A DNA stretch of 64,000 nucleotides from Microplitis mediator (taxonomy: Eukaryota > Arthropoda > Insecta > Hymenoptera > Braconidae): the NCBI RefSeq assembly GCF_029852145.1, contig NC_079979.1, positions 15,057,401 to 15,121,400 on the forward strand. Reading direction: 5' to 3'. Shown piece after piece: positions 56,093 through 64,000 of the stretch. The notes under the pieces were generated by a model. It was not told the DNA's origin. It worked only from the letters and a program-made list of their open reading frames with translations, and searched no databases. Position 1 is the first letter of the stretch. Each line of letters starts with the position of its first letter. The translations under genes were made by a program, and so were the position numbers.

Positions 56093-57750
56093 GGGGAGGG
56101 GGGGCAAAAGGGGGTACCTAAGGAAATACTAAGTTTTCGAGGACTAAAATACGCTAAATCTTTTTGTTTTTAGTGATATTCGAGGTAAATAGACAAAATT
56201 TTTAGCTGCCGTTAAAAAGTAAAATTTTTATTTTTGGCGGGCAAAACGGGGTACCCTTAAAAAAAGTTGAAAAAAAAAAATTTCTGAAAATTGATCAAAT
56301 TTTATTACTTGAATCTTTTGTATGTAATATACATAAAGAAAAATTACATTTCACATCATTGGTGGACACGAAGGCAAAAAAAAAAATTTTTGTGAGGCAG
56401 AGAGGCCTCCCTTCAAAAAATGATATTTTTTTTTTTTTTTTTTTAAACTGTTTTCATTATTAAGAATGTATTTCTTTCTCTTGACAACTATTTTTGGTTT
56501 TATAATACTCAAGAAAATTTTTTTTAAATGTAATAAATCGTTTCCCCTCGATTAGCTTAATTACTAATTGCTATTTAATAAAAAAAAACAATTCTGTATT
56601 TCTTATTTGTCATTATTTTGAACCCAAAAAACGTGTTTTTTGATTTTTTAGGTTGCAGATTATTTTGCATTATTTAAAATATTTTTATCAATAAAAAAAT
56701 AAAATATTATTTTCGAATATTTTTAGTGGCCAAATTTGCCCCAGCTATAACAAATCAGCCGAAAAATGGATTAATGTATTATATTTTATTTAATTTGACG
56801 ATAAAAATATAAAAGAATCATTTTTTCAAAATTTTCGGCTGGTCCATTCTGCCTTAGGTGTTATGGGTAAGGCTAAAAATGCGGAATTATATCAAATTTT
56901 TTTTAATTTAACGATAAAAATTTGAAAGAATCATTTTTTCAGAATTTTCGACTGGTCCACTTGCCCCAGGTGCATGCGTAGGGCTAAAAGTGCGCAAATA
57001 TATCGGATTTATTGTCGCGTACTGATATCACGACAATTGATTAGGGGGTTAGTTGGTGGTAGGTTATTTTGTAAGTTTTAGGTACCCCATTTGGCTAAAG
57101 TATAAGTCTGTACTTTAGTAAAGAGGAGTGTTTAGAAGAATTGCAATTGGTTAAAAACTTTGAGTAGGCGTAAAGGGTGGTGTCTTAGAGGGTGTCATAG
57201 AGAGGTGACATTTAGAGAGAAAGACCCAACGGGTCAGCGAGCGTGGGACTTAGGTACCGAAGTAAGAGCGGTAGTCGCGTAGCGTTTTAGTTGCTGCGGT
57301 CATAAATAATATTTTATGACGGTTTGAAGGACGAATAAGTTGGACAGGAAAACTAAGAAAATATAAAGGTTTAGATGTTTACGTATATATAAAAAAAGGG
57401 TTTATGTGAGGACTCAAAAATAAATAATTTTTCGAAAAGAAATTATATGTAGCCTTAGTGAGCGTGAGAGTAAAAGAGTTGTAAAATCATAAAATTGGAG
57501 AGCGTGTGAAACTAGGAAAAAACTGCACATTTGGTTGGCAGATGTAAAAAAGATAAATTTTTCGAAAGAAATATTTTAGTTTTGAATTTTATAGTTATAT
57601 TCATTTAAAAGTATGTATTTTTTATTGTGTAAGTCTTGGTACTGAACATTTATACTAATTAGACGAAAAAAAAAAATTTTTTTTTTTTATAAAATTTTGA
57701 GGGTACCCCGTTTTGCCCACCCTACCCCCTTTTGCCCCCCCCCCTTCCCC
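56093..57750. mobile_element. 1.66-kb TA-flanked TIR element, GGGGCAAAAGGGGGTAC type
   Basis: GGGGAGGGGGGGCAAAAGGG at the left and CCCCTTTTGCCCCCC...TTCCCC at the right are inverted and flanked by TA, inside a (TA)n run on the left. GGGGTACC/GGTACCCC and TTGCCCCAG words recur. The same site in the gene 4-5 spacer (ATATATCTAATCATTTCTG, 53,281) is empty. 57,000-57,600 is GC-richer but has no long ORF, so it is non-autonomous. Confidence 0.75.
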
Positions 57751-57841
57751 TATATCTAATCATTTCTGTTAAAAAAATTTTAAGAACCCGTTTGGCTTAA
57801 AAATATCCGTAGGTTTTCGAAGTCTAGGTAGTTTATTTTAC

Positions 57842-58555
57842 GGTTGCCCGCGTTTTCATCCCCAGACAAAACCTCCCCAGACAAAACGTCCCCCGACAAA
57901 ATATCCCCAAGAACTCCCACCCAGTTATTTTAGTTGTAATACTTATTCAGAGTGACAATTCCAAACAAGAATTGATGTTGTGAGTATATGTAAAGGTGAT
58001 GTCACATAAACCGCCATTTTGATGTTAAACTGACACGTGTACACTTAAATATCTACTTGAAAAACTGGTCGATAATTTGTAGATATCGCGAATTAAAATG
58101 TGTAATTTGCCGCGTTAACTCGCCAAACTTATAATCTTTATCAAACATAAAGTTTAATAGCCACCGAACAATATTAGGTTTCATCCCAGATGTGTTGGTG
58201 GAATCGTCAGTGAGGCACCTCCAACACATCCTGCCTCATACCTAACACTGAAGTTACCAAAAAATTATAAATGGGTTGGACCTATAACGCCACCGTCCAT
58301 CGTACGGTTTTAAATAAAATTAATTATTAAATATTTTAATTTTTATTTAATCTATTATAAGATGGTAAGTAACCGGCTACACGTATGTAATTAAACGCCA
58401 TCTGTGTGTATACGGTTGACTTTTCTATTGTTTATGTGCCACATCACCATACAAACTCATTTCAAAACCGTTTCGAATAGAAGTCCCCAGGGTCAACCCT
58501 CGGGGGATATTCTGTCCAGGGGATATTCTGTCCGGGAACCAAAACGCCGGCAACC
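57842..58555. mobile_element. 714-bp element with 8-bp target duplication
   Basis: The left end GGTTGCCCGCGTTTT and right end AAAACGCCGGCAACC are inverted. Subterminal CCCCAGACAAAA repeats (left) face GGGGATATTCTGTCC repeats (right). TATTTTAC is duplicated at 57834-57841 and 58556-58563, and the gene 4-5 spacer has the single-copy site (CATTTTACCCGCCC near 53,367). An 8-bp duplication fits hAT or P-like transposition. The interior carries a fragment of the tRNA-SINE unit (58,285-58,303). The ORF at 58,404 is not a gene. Confidence 0.8.
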
Positions 58556-59035
58556 TATTTTACCCGCCCCCCCCCCCCTCAAATTTTTTTATCTTAAAAA
58601 TTTGAGGAGCCCATTTTGCCCCCAAATATTTCGAGACATCCAAAATTTTAGGGGGGCCATTTTGCCCCCCCCCTCCTTTTTCCCTATATATAACTAAGTG
58701 TATCATGAAAAAGCTGATGAGTGACTTTTACATACGCGATGGTAACTATTACCATCGCGGTATAGTAAACATTGTTACCGAAAATTATAAATGTTGTTAT
58801 CTGTGATGGGTGTGATTACTATTATTGGTGAGAGTTATGATTATTCGGGGGTATTAATAGTTAGCATCATATGATGGTTTTTAATAGCATTATTGTATAA
58901 AATTCTAAAATTAGCATACAGTATGGTAACTATTAAAAATCCGCGATGAGAATCATTACCATAAAATTCTCAGCATGTAATAAAAAAAATTAATTCTTAA
59001 TTAAATCTTGGAAAATCATTATGATATTTTTTAAT

Positions 59036-59120
59036 TTTGTTTCTATTATATTAGAAAACAATAATTGAAAACATTAAAAACTACAAAGTGATTCAACGAG
59101 AATTGAATTCGATTAGTGCG
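59036..59120 (+). promoter_or_regulatory. Core promoter/leader of array gene 6
   Basis: CTATTATATTAG at 59,043-59,054 ends 67 nt before the ATG. Conserved leader AACTACAAAGTGATTCAACG. Confidence 0.5.
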
Positions 59121-60215
59121 ATGTCTCAAATCATGATGATTGATTTCAGTGGATATTATTATAACAGAAAATTCGTTATCAAAGAAATGGTAGCAATTGA
59201 AATTGATGGACCTGATTCTATGAATATTACGACCAGAGTAACAGCACCTCCTGAGTCACGTTTACGACCAGAGAATCGTAGGCATTACCGTTATTTTCTT
59301 AGAAGATGCGGTATCCTATGGAATAGTGGAGAACATAATATTAGCAGATTACGTCGTGATTTACTTGATTATGTACGTCATGAAGAATGTTATGTTTACG
59401 TAAAAAGTGATGTTAAATTTCGTCAATTGAAAGAATTTCTTAATATCGATAATCCTCCGAGTGTATTTATTGTGGATGACTATGGATTTTATGAAGAAAA
59501 TTCAATACGTACAAATATTTGTCCGGCTCATGTTGCTCCGCTGCCTCAATTTTATTGTGCGTATTATAGTGGTATGGAAATGATCAAATGGTTTTGGAAT
59601 ATGATGAAAATGACAACTGTAATAATTGATTTTAATGGGTATTACATTAATGGTAATAAATTTATTATTAAAGAATTCAGCATTTATGGATTAAACGAAT
59701 ACGGAGTTATTGTGTACCACAATTTCTTTGTAGCTCAACCACCGACTGATGTAGAAAATATATCAAATGTTATTGACATCTATAATCAAAATTATTATCA
59801 AAAATATGGAATAGATTGGTCAGATGGTACTCATGAATTGTCGCATCTTCATACCATATTACTCAATATTTTCCAGTTTGCTGTTTCAATTGAAGATACA
59901 TTTGTCAAAAACAAAGATTATGGAAATGAATTGAAAAAAATAATTTTCGAATATGCTCAATGTACATATTTAGATAAACTAAATTACACAGAAGAAATGA
60001 CAAGTGAATCAGTTGACACTAAATGTATTTATCATACACCTGGAAATACGTATCGTAACATGTGTGCCGATTTTCGAGCGCGAAAAATGGTTGACTGGAT
60101 TGTGGAAATGAAATATTATGAGAAAAAAACAAGAGAAGAAGCAATAGAACGACAAACGCTATTTGATGTTAATTTACGCCGACAGCGAGATTTGTTTTAT
60201 GATCATCAACAGTAA
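59121..60215 (+). CDS. Array gene 6: two-domain protein of unknown function, 364 aa
   Basis: ATG at 59121; the in-frame GTG at 59,088 is rejected as a start. Half 1: D8-F-S-G-Y, K21-E22, P43-P44, G64-I-L-W67 (Pro to Leu), Y93-V-K-S, C134-x2-H137, C146-A. Half 2: D170-F-N-G-Y, K184-E185, P207-P208 (AQPP), G230-I-D-W233, F261-V-K-N, C302-x2-H305, C315-A. The last gene of the array: its 3' flank (from 60,216) lacks the spacer module present after genes 1-5. The C-terminus diverges (RRQRDLFYDHQQ). Codon use is as AT-rich as its neighbours. Function unknown. Confidence 0.87.
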   Translation: MSQIMMIDFSGYYYNRKFVIKEMVAIEIDGPDSMNITTRVTAPPESRLRPENRRHYRYFLRRCGILWNSGEHNISRLRRDLLDYVRHEECYVYVKSDVKFRQLKEFLNIDNPPSVFIVDDYGFYEENSIRTNICPAHVAPLPQFYCAYYSGMEMIKWFWNMMKMTTVIIDFNGYYINGNKFIIKEFSIYGLNEYGVIVYHNFFVAQPPTDVENISNVIDIYNQNYYQKYGIDWSDGTHELSHLHTILLNIFQFAVSIEDTFVKNKDYGNELKKIIFEYAQCTYLDKLNYTEEMTSESVDTKCIYHTPGNTYRNMCADFRARKMVDWIVEMKYYEKKTREEAIERQTLFDVNLRRQRDLFYDHQQ

Positions 60216-61045
60216 TTATCTAAAAGCGAACACCTCAATCGATCGTTACAATTATTATTATTTTATGTCTTAATCATGACTTACATTTTATTATCATGAT
60301 ATAATTTTTATTTTTTTCCGATTATTAATTTTTAGTATTTTCAATTTTTCAAAAATATTCGGCTTTTTTTTTAAATTCGCTTTTTTTTTTTTTAGCCCTA
60401 CCGTCTCACTAGTGCACTGCGCCAGGAGTTGGTAAAGAAAAAAAAATATCACAATCAATGAAAGCTTGATAAGATATTTAAAATTTCGAAAATGATAATC
60501 ATTGAAAAAAAAATTAAATTTGAGTCAATTAATATTTATTTGAGGTAAAGAACTTTTGTATACAAATATATGTAAATATGTAATTCACCAATTTCAATTA
60601 ATTATAAATACAGTTAAAAAAAAAATACTTCCAAATCAAAGCAATTAAATTTGTAATTATTTTTTAAATTAATTATTTGCATAGTCAATTGACTACTTCA
60701 TTTAAATAATTTGAATTTAATGTAATTCAGAGATCGGTATCCACGAGTTCATATGCTTCAAACATATAGATATATACAGTAGCCTTGAGCTTTTTAGCAA
60801 AAATTTGAATTCTTTACCAAAAATAAACATAATTTTCTGGTAGGGGAAATGTATTTTAAAAGCCCGAAAATTAAATTATATCAAACAAAGCTGGTCAAAT
60901 AAATTATTAATTATTGAAAAATAATAATATTATTCATATCAACTACATTCAATTTTAACAATGGGAAAAAATTAATTATCGCAGAATACACAACCCAATT
61001 TACAATAAAAATATATAAATAAATTTTCCACTAGTAAAACAATTC
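60216..61045. other. No gene seen downstream of the array
   Basis: AT-rich with homopolymer runs, unrelated to the spacers inside the array. No ORF of note. Confidence 0.5.
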
Positions 61046-61049
61046 GTAG

Positions 61050-61230
61050 TATTTGTAAGCTCACTCGACGGCGAACAAGCCACAAGAAATTATGAGCTGT
61101 CGTGAAAAAAAAGAAAAAAAAGAAAGCAAAATAAGAGAAAGAACGAAAGAGAAAAGCGTATCGAGGTAAAAACCGGAAGTGGAGTTTCTTACGCTAAAAA
61201 ACTAGGAAACACGATGATGGGCAACTAGCT
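61050..61230 (+). repeat. Right copy of the diverged direct repeat flanking the gene array
   Basis: Aligns with 41,565-41,757. The best blocks are AAACCGGAAGT, GTTTCTTA and AAAAAACTAG followed by GGCAACTA. It lies about 0.8 kb after gene 6. Confidence 0.55.
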
Positions 61231-62022
61231 GCTGCAATGTTGAGGTTCCATTCCTCGAGGAAAACGAGAGAAAATATCGAATGGTTTATGCCAACTGCTG
61301 CTACTGCAACTTTGTCGCTTAAAATTTTCTACATCTTTTCCGCTTAAGATTTTGAATTATTTCATCTTAACTTTTTAAATAATACCAGAGTATTTTTAAA
61401 ATACCATTTAATGCTTTTATAAATTTATCTATTGAGTTCTTTAGTATTAGTCTCCACAGAACCGTTTACTTCAAAGTATGCATTTTTATATTTAAAATTT
61501 TTCGTTTCCCGTAAAAGTTATTTTAAATTTACTATCATAATCATGATAATAAAAATAAAAATAGTGTAATAATTTATCTTAAAGTTGACTTAAGAGTTAT
61601 TGGATTCGTAATTGAACAACAAATGTTTTGACTTAACATTATTAACTAACGAGCAAAGCTGTGCCGAGGGCTATGGACGATTAAGCCTGCACACGTGTGT
61701 AACTCAGCTGCGCGACTTGTTCGTTATGTATGTATATGTGTAAATAACTATATGTATATGTATATGTAATAGCAAACTACTGTAACTGAGGTACCGAAGT
61801 ACATAGTTACTAGGCCCATGTGCCCATCTCGATGTCCAGCCATGTCAACCCGGGATTGAGTTAACTCACGTACGTTGATTATCGTGAAACTACGTATAAT
61901 GTAATTCTGATGCTACGTAACTCTTTTTTAAATTTTAAACTTTTTTTTTCCGTCTATTAAATTATAAGCAGAGCTGATGAAGGTACTCAGTAAATAATTG
62001 AATTTTGAGTACGGGATTAATT
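61231..62022. other. No gene seen; GC-richer patch at 61,640-61,880
   Basis: The patch has short closed frames and a (TATATG)n run. Possibly regulatory sequence for the minus-strand promoter at 63.6 kb, without direct evidence. Confidence 0.35.
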
Positions 62023-63161
62023 CACAGTTAGAACTTTTGTGTATTTGTGTGAAAAAATTATTTGGTTAAATTTTTTGTGTTGATTTGCAACATAGAAATC
62101 TGTTAATTCAACACAAATCGTTTGTGTTATTTTATGTTAACTGATTTTTTATGTTGAATGATTAGAAAATCTGTAAAGTAACACATTTTTTGTGTTATTA
62201 GAAAATTAACACAAAAAAAATTTGTGTTGTTTAGCAAAACACTCCCGCGCGTTTTTTCATTACTATAACCAAGCAAAGCATTTTAGCAGAATTATCTAAA
62301 AGGAAACTTGGATTATAATTGATTTACAATGAAATATAATCATAGATAACTTGAATATTTTTATGATCAGGTTCAATGATTTTTTTCATTCTCATTTTAC
62401 GGGAGGATAATTCATAGCTCCGTTTTTTAGAAAAATCACAGAAAATCGAACTAATTGTTTGCTATGTTGACATAAGTTATACTAAGGGAAAATTAGCATA
62501 CTCGAGTTGGTTAGGTTATGTGCTCATATTTATTAGTTAATTTAAGGGTATTCTCAGACAGTACTCCTCCACTTTTTAAAAACATGTAATGACTTTCAAC
62601 TGTCATAACCGTATTAAAATTTAATTAATTAATTAAAAAAAAAAATTGAAACTTCAATTGAAAAAAGGACACATAGAAGTAATTCCACCGAGGAATAGAA
62701 TTTTTAAAAAATTACTTACAGTTGATATCAATTGGATTCATATTTATTTCAATTCTATAATTCGAATTTTTGAATTTTTTAGGCTAAAATTTATTCAACA
62801 TATTACGTTTAACTTCTAATTCATATCAACTGTAATTACTTCTACGTCGCCCTTTTCTCAATTAAAGTTTCAAATTTTTTTTTATTAATTAATTAAATTT
62901 TGATACGCTTATGACAATTGAAAGTAATTGAAAATTTTAAAAAATTGGGGGACACTGTCTGAGTATGGCTTTAAACACAGAAGGTCTGTTAAATTTATAC
63001 AAATTTTCTGTCAAAATAACAGATATTGTGTTCAATTATTAAACATAGAATTTGTGTTAAAGATTAACACATACGCAATGTGTTGAATTAACACAAAAAT
63101 TTGTGTAGACCCTTTGCAGCACACAATTAGTGTTTAATAGAGCACAAAATTTTTAACTGTG
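62023..63161. mobile_element. CACAGTTAGAA-family MITE interrupted by a foldback
   Basis: CACAGTTAGAACTTTTGTG at 62,023 and CACAAAATTTTTAACTGTG ending at 63,161 are inverted. The interior alternates AACACAAA/TTTGTGTT and includes GAGTTGGTTAGGTTATGTGC, shared with the element at 35,128. The foldback at 62,546-62,970 is inserted in it. Confidence 0.75.
62546..62970. mobile_element. 425-bp TTAA-flanked foldback element
   Basis: The arms are about 190 nt (ATTCTCAGACAGT / ACTGTCTGAGTAT outermost; AATTAATTAATTA and TAGAAGTAATT inside), so nearly the whole element is one hairpin. TTAA lies directly outside both ends (62542-62545, 62971-62974). The host element at 35,128 shows the uninterrupted sequence around TTAGTTGATTTTAA. 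Confidence 0.75.
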
Positions 63162-63163
63162 TA

Positions 63164-63552
63164 ATTTTAAAATAAAAAAATATTATGATTGATAGGTGAA
63201 TTTATGTATTTATATACAATTTCATTCCTAATTGATCAAAGCATTGATTGAATTAAATTTAACAGGGAATCCGAAGTAATTTAATAAAAAACATATTCAT
63301 TAAAATTGCAAATGAATTTCTATGAAATTTTTGTTTTAATTCATTGAAAATTAAAGTCAGAGAATGAATAATTTTTTGTTAATTCAACAAAGCATTCAAT
63401 GTTAAAAAGAAATGTTTTATAATAGCAATTGATTTAAAATCAGTGATTAATCCCATAAAGATAGTGAACGCGTAATGGAAGTTCGAAATAATTGAAGTTA
63501 GTTCATATATGATCGACACGAATTCATATATAGTAGATAATACGAACGCAAA
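63164..63552. other. AT-rich, probably intron of the minus-strand gene starting at 63.56 kb
   Basis: No exon recognised. The minus-strand frame that continues past the ATG is closed by stops and runs through the donor. Confidence 0.3.
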
Positions 63553-63561
63553 GGTACTTAC

Positions 63562-63564
63562 CAT
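63562..63564 (-). CDS. Start codon at the end of a first exon (partial gene)
   Basis: On the minus strand ATCATCATG is followed at once by the consensus donor GTAAGTACC (63,561-63,553). The first exon would therefore contribute only the initiator Met, a pattern familiar from insect genes in which the first intron falls at or near the start of the signal peptide, such as many cuticle-protein genes. The following exon must lie to the left, but I could not identify it. Product unknown. Confidence 0.35.
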
Positions 63565-63660
63565 GATGATGCCCTCCTAAATTCTTGACTACTGCAGATT
63601 GAACTGAACGGAATAACCCGAAAAGGCTGAGGTAGAAGCGAGAAGACAGATATATACTGA
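63565..63660 (-). promoter_or_regulatory. TATA/initiator core promoter, minus strand
   Basis: Reading minus: GTATATATCTG with TATATA at about 63,657-63,650, then an initiator-like CCTCAGCC with TCAG at 63,630-63,627, about 29 nt downstream. This is the canonical spacing for a focused insect promoter. The inferred 5' UTR of about 63 nt ends at the ATG at 63,564. No transcript evidence. Confidence 0.45.
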
Positions 63661-64000
63661 TGCAAACTTTGCCATCAGCGCATTTCAGTCTCACTTACTA
63701 CATTCTATATAGTATCCAAGGTATCCTAGCTTCTGTAGATTTAAACCGTCGGAATGGTCCTCAGGGAAACTCTCAGACACGAGCAACGAGAGCTTTGATT
63801 TTGAGATAACTCGAAAATTCTATCCTCAATTCAAACTTTACCGCATCTAAACAAAAAAATTATCATCCATTTAACTTTAATTAAACATTTAATTAAAATA
63901 TTACTATTAAGATGTCAAATATATTCATAGCTGAAACCAGGGCAAAACGAGATAACAGTTTTTTTGCAACTCATGGTAAGAAAGCACGTCTCTGAATAGT
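63661..64000. other. Upstream sequence of the 63.6-kb promoter; nothing else seen
   Basis: Moderate GC up to 63,840, then AT-rich to the edge. No ORF or repeat recognised. Confidence 0.35.

Larger units (their letters stand above)
55973..58977. mobile_element. TA-flanked TIR element CACGCTGAGAATT, copy 2, with two nested insertions
   Basis: Left end at 55,973; right end AAATTCTCAGCATG at 58,977 (one mismatch), TA outside both. Copy 1 is 52,235-53,792. The younger elements at 56,093-57,750 and 57,842-58,555 are inserted in it. Removing them restores close collinearity with copy 1 minus its solo LTR. Confidence 0.75.

Noticed and set aside
41565..61230. Polydnavirus (bracovirus-like) proviral segment bounded by direct repeats
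   Set aside because: The repeats are diverged, I see no known segment-boundary motif, and no recognised bracovirus gene family is present. Kept only as an untested possibility.
1..64000. CRISPR arrays, operons, ribosome binding sites
   Set aside because: No regularly spaced direct repeats with unique spacers. The genome is eukaryotic (splice donors, SINEs, LTR), so these categories do not apply.

Overview
The window is AT-rich eukaryotic DNA, most likely from an insect. Single-exon genes sit among spliceosomal-type exon starts (GTAAGT donors), dozens of small inverted-repeat DNA transposons, tRNA- and 5S-derived SINEs, a solo LTR and simple repeats. From memory of repeat style I would guess a parasitoid wasp (Hymenoptera), but the sequence alone does not prove the order. 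There is no prokaryotic or organellar signature.

The left two thirds (1-41,500) is gene-poor and looks intronic or intergenic. It holds (i) a probable minus-strand first coding exon with a signal peptide at 5,930-5,981 under a CpG-rich promoter-like stretch (6,183-6,480), (ii) an ambiguous GC-richer island at 18,054-18,360 that could encode a membrane anchor, (iii) one small coding-like ORF at 37,420, and (iv) many non-autonomous transposons. These fall in families by end sequence and flank: TA-flanked CACGG, CACTGT and CACAGT elements, TTAA-flanked elements, 8-bp-duplication elements, foldbacks, and a degenerate AACTTCCCGC interspersed repeat.

The right third (42,900-60,215) is the main content: a head-to-tail array of six intronless paralogues on the plus strand, each coding for about 358-366 residues. 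Each protein is an internal duplication of a domain of about 160 residues with the order D-F-(S/N)-G-Y, K-E, P-P, G-I-(P/D)-W, V-K-N, C-x2-H, C-A. I do not recognise a named family. A degenerate RNase H-like/DEDDh exonuclease-type fold is only a guess. Each gene carries a conserved upstream module, and genes 3-6 have a TATA-like motif ending exactly 67 nt before the ATG. The spacers record the history. Two TIR elements entered before the duplication that produced the gene 4-5 and 5-6 spacers. After it, one spacer took an AACTTCCCGC repeat and a solo LTR, and the other took a 1.66-kb TIR element and a 714-bp element with an 8-bp duplication. A 5S-derived SINE with a 16-bp target duplication sits upstream of gene 4, and an insertion replaced the last codons of gene 2. 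Diverged direct repeats of about 180 bp lie on both sides of the array (41.57 kb and 61.05 kb).

The right edge (60.2-64 kb) has nested TIR elements and a well-formed minus-strand core promoter (TATA, initiator, ATG directly at a splice donor) near 63.6 kb.
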